A program made the position numbers and the translations under genes. A model generated the notes under the pieces. That model worked only from the letters and a program-made list of their open reading frames with translations. It made no database searches and was not told the origin of the DNA. DNA of 41,811 nucleotides from Planomicrobium sp. CPCC 101079 (lineage in GTDB: Bacteria > Bacillota > Bacilli > Bacillales_A > Planococcaceae). The stretch spans positions 1-41,811 of the forward strand of contig NZ_VOHC01000013.1 of NCBI RefSeq assembly GCF_007859275.1, in the 5' to 3' direction. Each line of letters opens with the position of its first letter. Position 1 is the first letter of the stretch. This document shows positions 41,723-41,811 of the stretch, piece by piece.

Positions 41723-41811
41723 CTAGACTGCCATTGTCCGGTATTCAACCGGAGAGTGGCAGTTTAATTTTTGGAACGGTCGGATGTAGTTGTAATAATA
41801 CATGTAATCTT
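41723..41811 (-). CDS. IS3-family transposase OrfB, C-terminal fragment (cut by window edge)
   Basis: The last 28 residues read DYMYYYNYIRPFQKLNC then HSPVEYRTMAV. The YYN-x(2)-R-x(4)-L-x(2)-SPVEYR pattern is the characteristic C-terminus of IS3-family DDE transposases (OrfB or OrfAB). The catalytic triad lies outside the window. An internal hairpin (41727-41763) spans the coding end. Confidence 0.85.
   Translation of the reverse strand, partial: DYMYYYNYIRPFQKLNCHSPVEYRTMAV
41727..41763 (-). terminator. Hairpin at the end of the IS transposase gene
   Basis: ACTGCCA/TGGCAGT and CCGGT/ACCGG form a two-part stem around ATTCA across the last codons of orfB. On the minus strand T6 follows 8 bases later (GGTGTTTTTTC), after the TAG stop. 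It may terminate the transposase transcript, but the spacing to the T run is longer than usual. Confidence 0.4.

Larger units (their letters stand above)
41685..41811 (-). mobile_element. 3' end of an IS3-family insertion sequence
   Basis: The right edge of the window lies inside an insertion sequence running on the minus strand. The tip is at about 41685 (plus strand TGGACTGACCCG..., ending GAGACA at 41709). The coding end of the second transposase frame follows at 41723-41811. Orientation and terminal sequence fit the same IS type as at the left edge, seen from its other end. Confidence 0.75.

Overview
The window looks like chromosome of a low-to-mid GC Bacillota of class Bacilli, most likely a member of Planococcaceae (Planococcus or a relative). 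This is inferred from gene content (YocH-like LysM-3D protein, DbpA/YxiN helicase, MsmX-type ATPase, ThiW, YtxH-type stress proteins), strong AGGAGG-type ribosome binding sites, frequent TTG/GTG starts, and sigma-B, WalR-like and CcpA-like sites. No tRNA, rRNA, CRISPR array or prophage was seen. Both edges lie inside IS3-family elements in the same (minus) orientation: the 5' end of one at 1-127 and the 3' end of one at 41685-41811. Their terminal 25-mers match at 17 of 25 positions, so they may be the two ends of one IS type.

Layout. 151-704: a WalR-box-preceded LysM-3D cell-wall protein broken by a -1 frameshift exactly at an A AAA AAG slippery heptamer followed by TAA. 971-2416: dbpA. 2558-5898: an operon of a circularly permuted ATP-grasp protein and an alpha-E/transglutaminase fusion. 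6014-8101: a YtxH-like protein, a cupin/HD-GYP phosphodiesterase and a small secreted protein of unknown function. 8337-14474: glutamate synthase gltBD with an upstream cre. 14688-19131: recQ, a DUF4334 protein plus SDR dehydrogenase pair, a hypothetical protein and an XRE regulator. 19535-21031: a di-/tripeptide transporter. 21084-21728: a Qnr-like pentapeptide protein. 22087-24210: two DUF1538 membrane proteins and a tandem PII-like protein. 24246-26102: an ECF sigma factor, an unrecognised five-repeat protein and a 54-residue hydrophobic-tailed protein. 26225-27838: catalase. 28122-29942: a secreted M6 metalloprotease. 30004-30759: exoA behind a strongly structured leader. 31084-32361: a UMF1-type MFS transporter. 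32431-33252: a UPF0180-YtxH fusion protein. 33343-37033: a TPP-riboswitch-controlled thiamine salvage operon tenA-thiM-thiD-thiE-thiW. 37070-41665: a sugar ABC importer with a divergent MsmX/MalK-type ATPase and an intergenic region carrying three related palindromes.

How it fits together. Four promoters match sigma-B (GTTT..-N13-15-GGG..) upstream of the SDR gene, the DUF1538/PII operon, the catalase and the UPF0180-YtxH protein, so several scattered stress genes probably belong to one general stress regulon. Thiamine salvage is complete for both halves: TenA and ThiD for the pyrimidine, ThiW and ThiM for the thiazole, ThiE to join them. The sugar importer has all four subunits, but an IS starts about 20 bases after the last permease, so any catabolic genes that once followed are separated from it.

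The least explained items are the ECF sigma/repeat-protein operon, the ATP-grasp/alpha-E/transglutaminase unit, the slippery-site frameshift in the cell-wall gene, and the hairpin at the IS end that both covers the transposase ribosome binding site and resembles a terminator.
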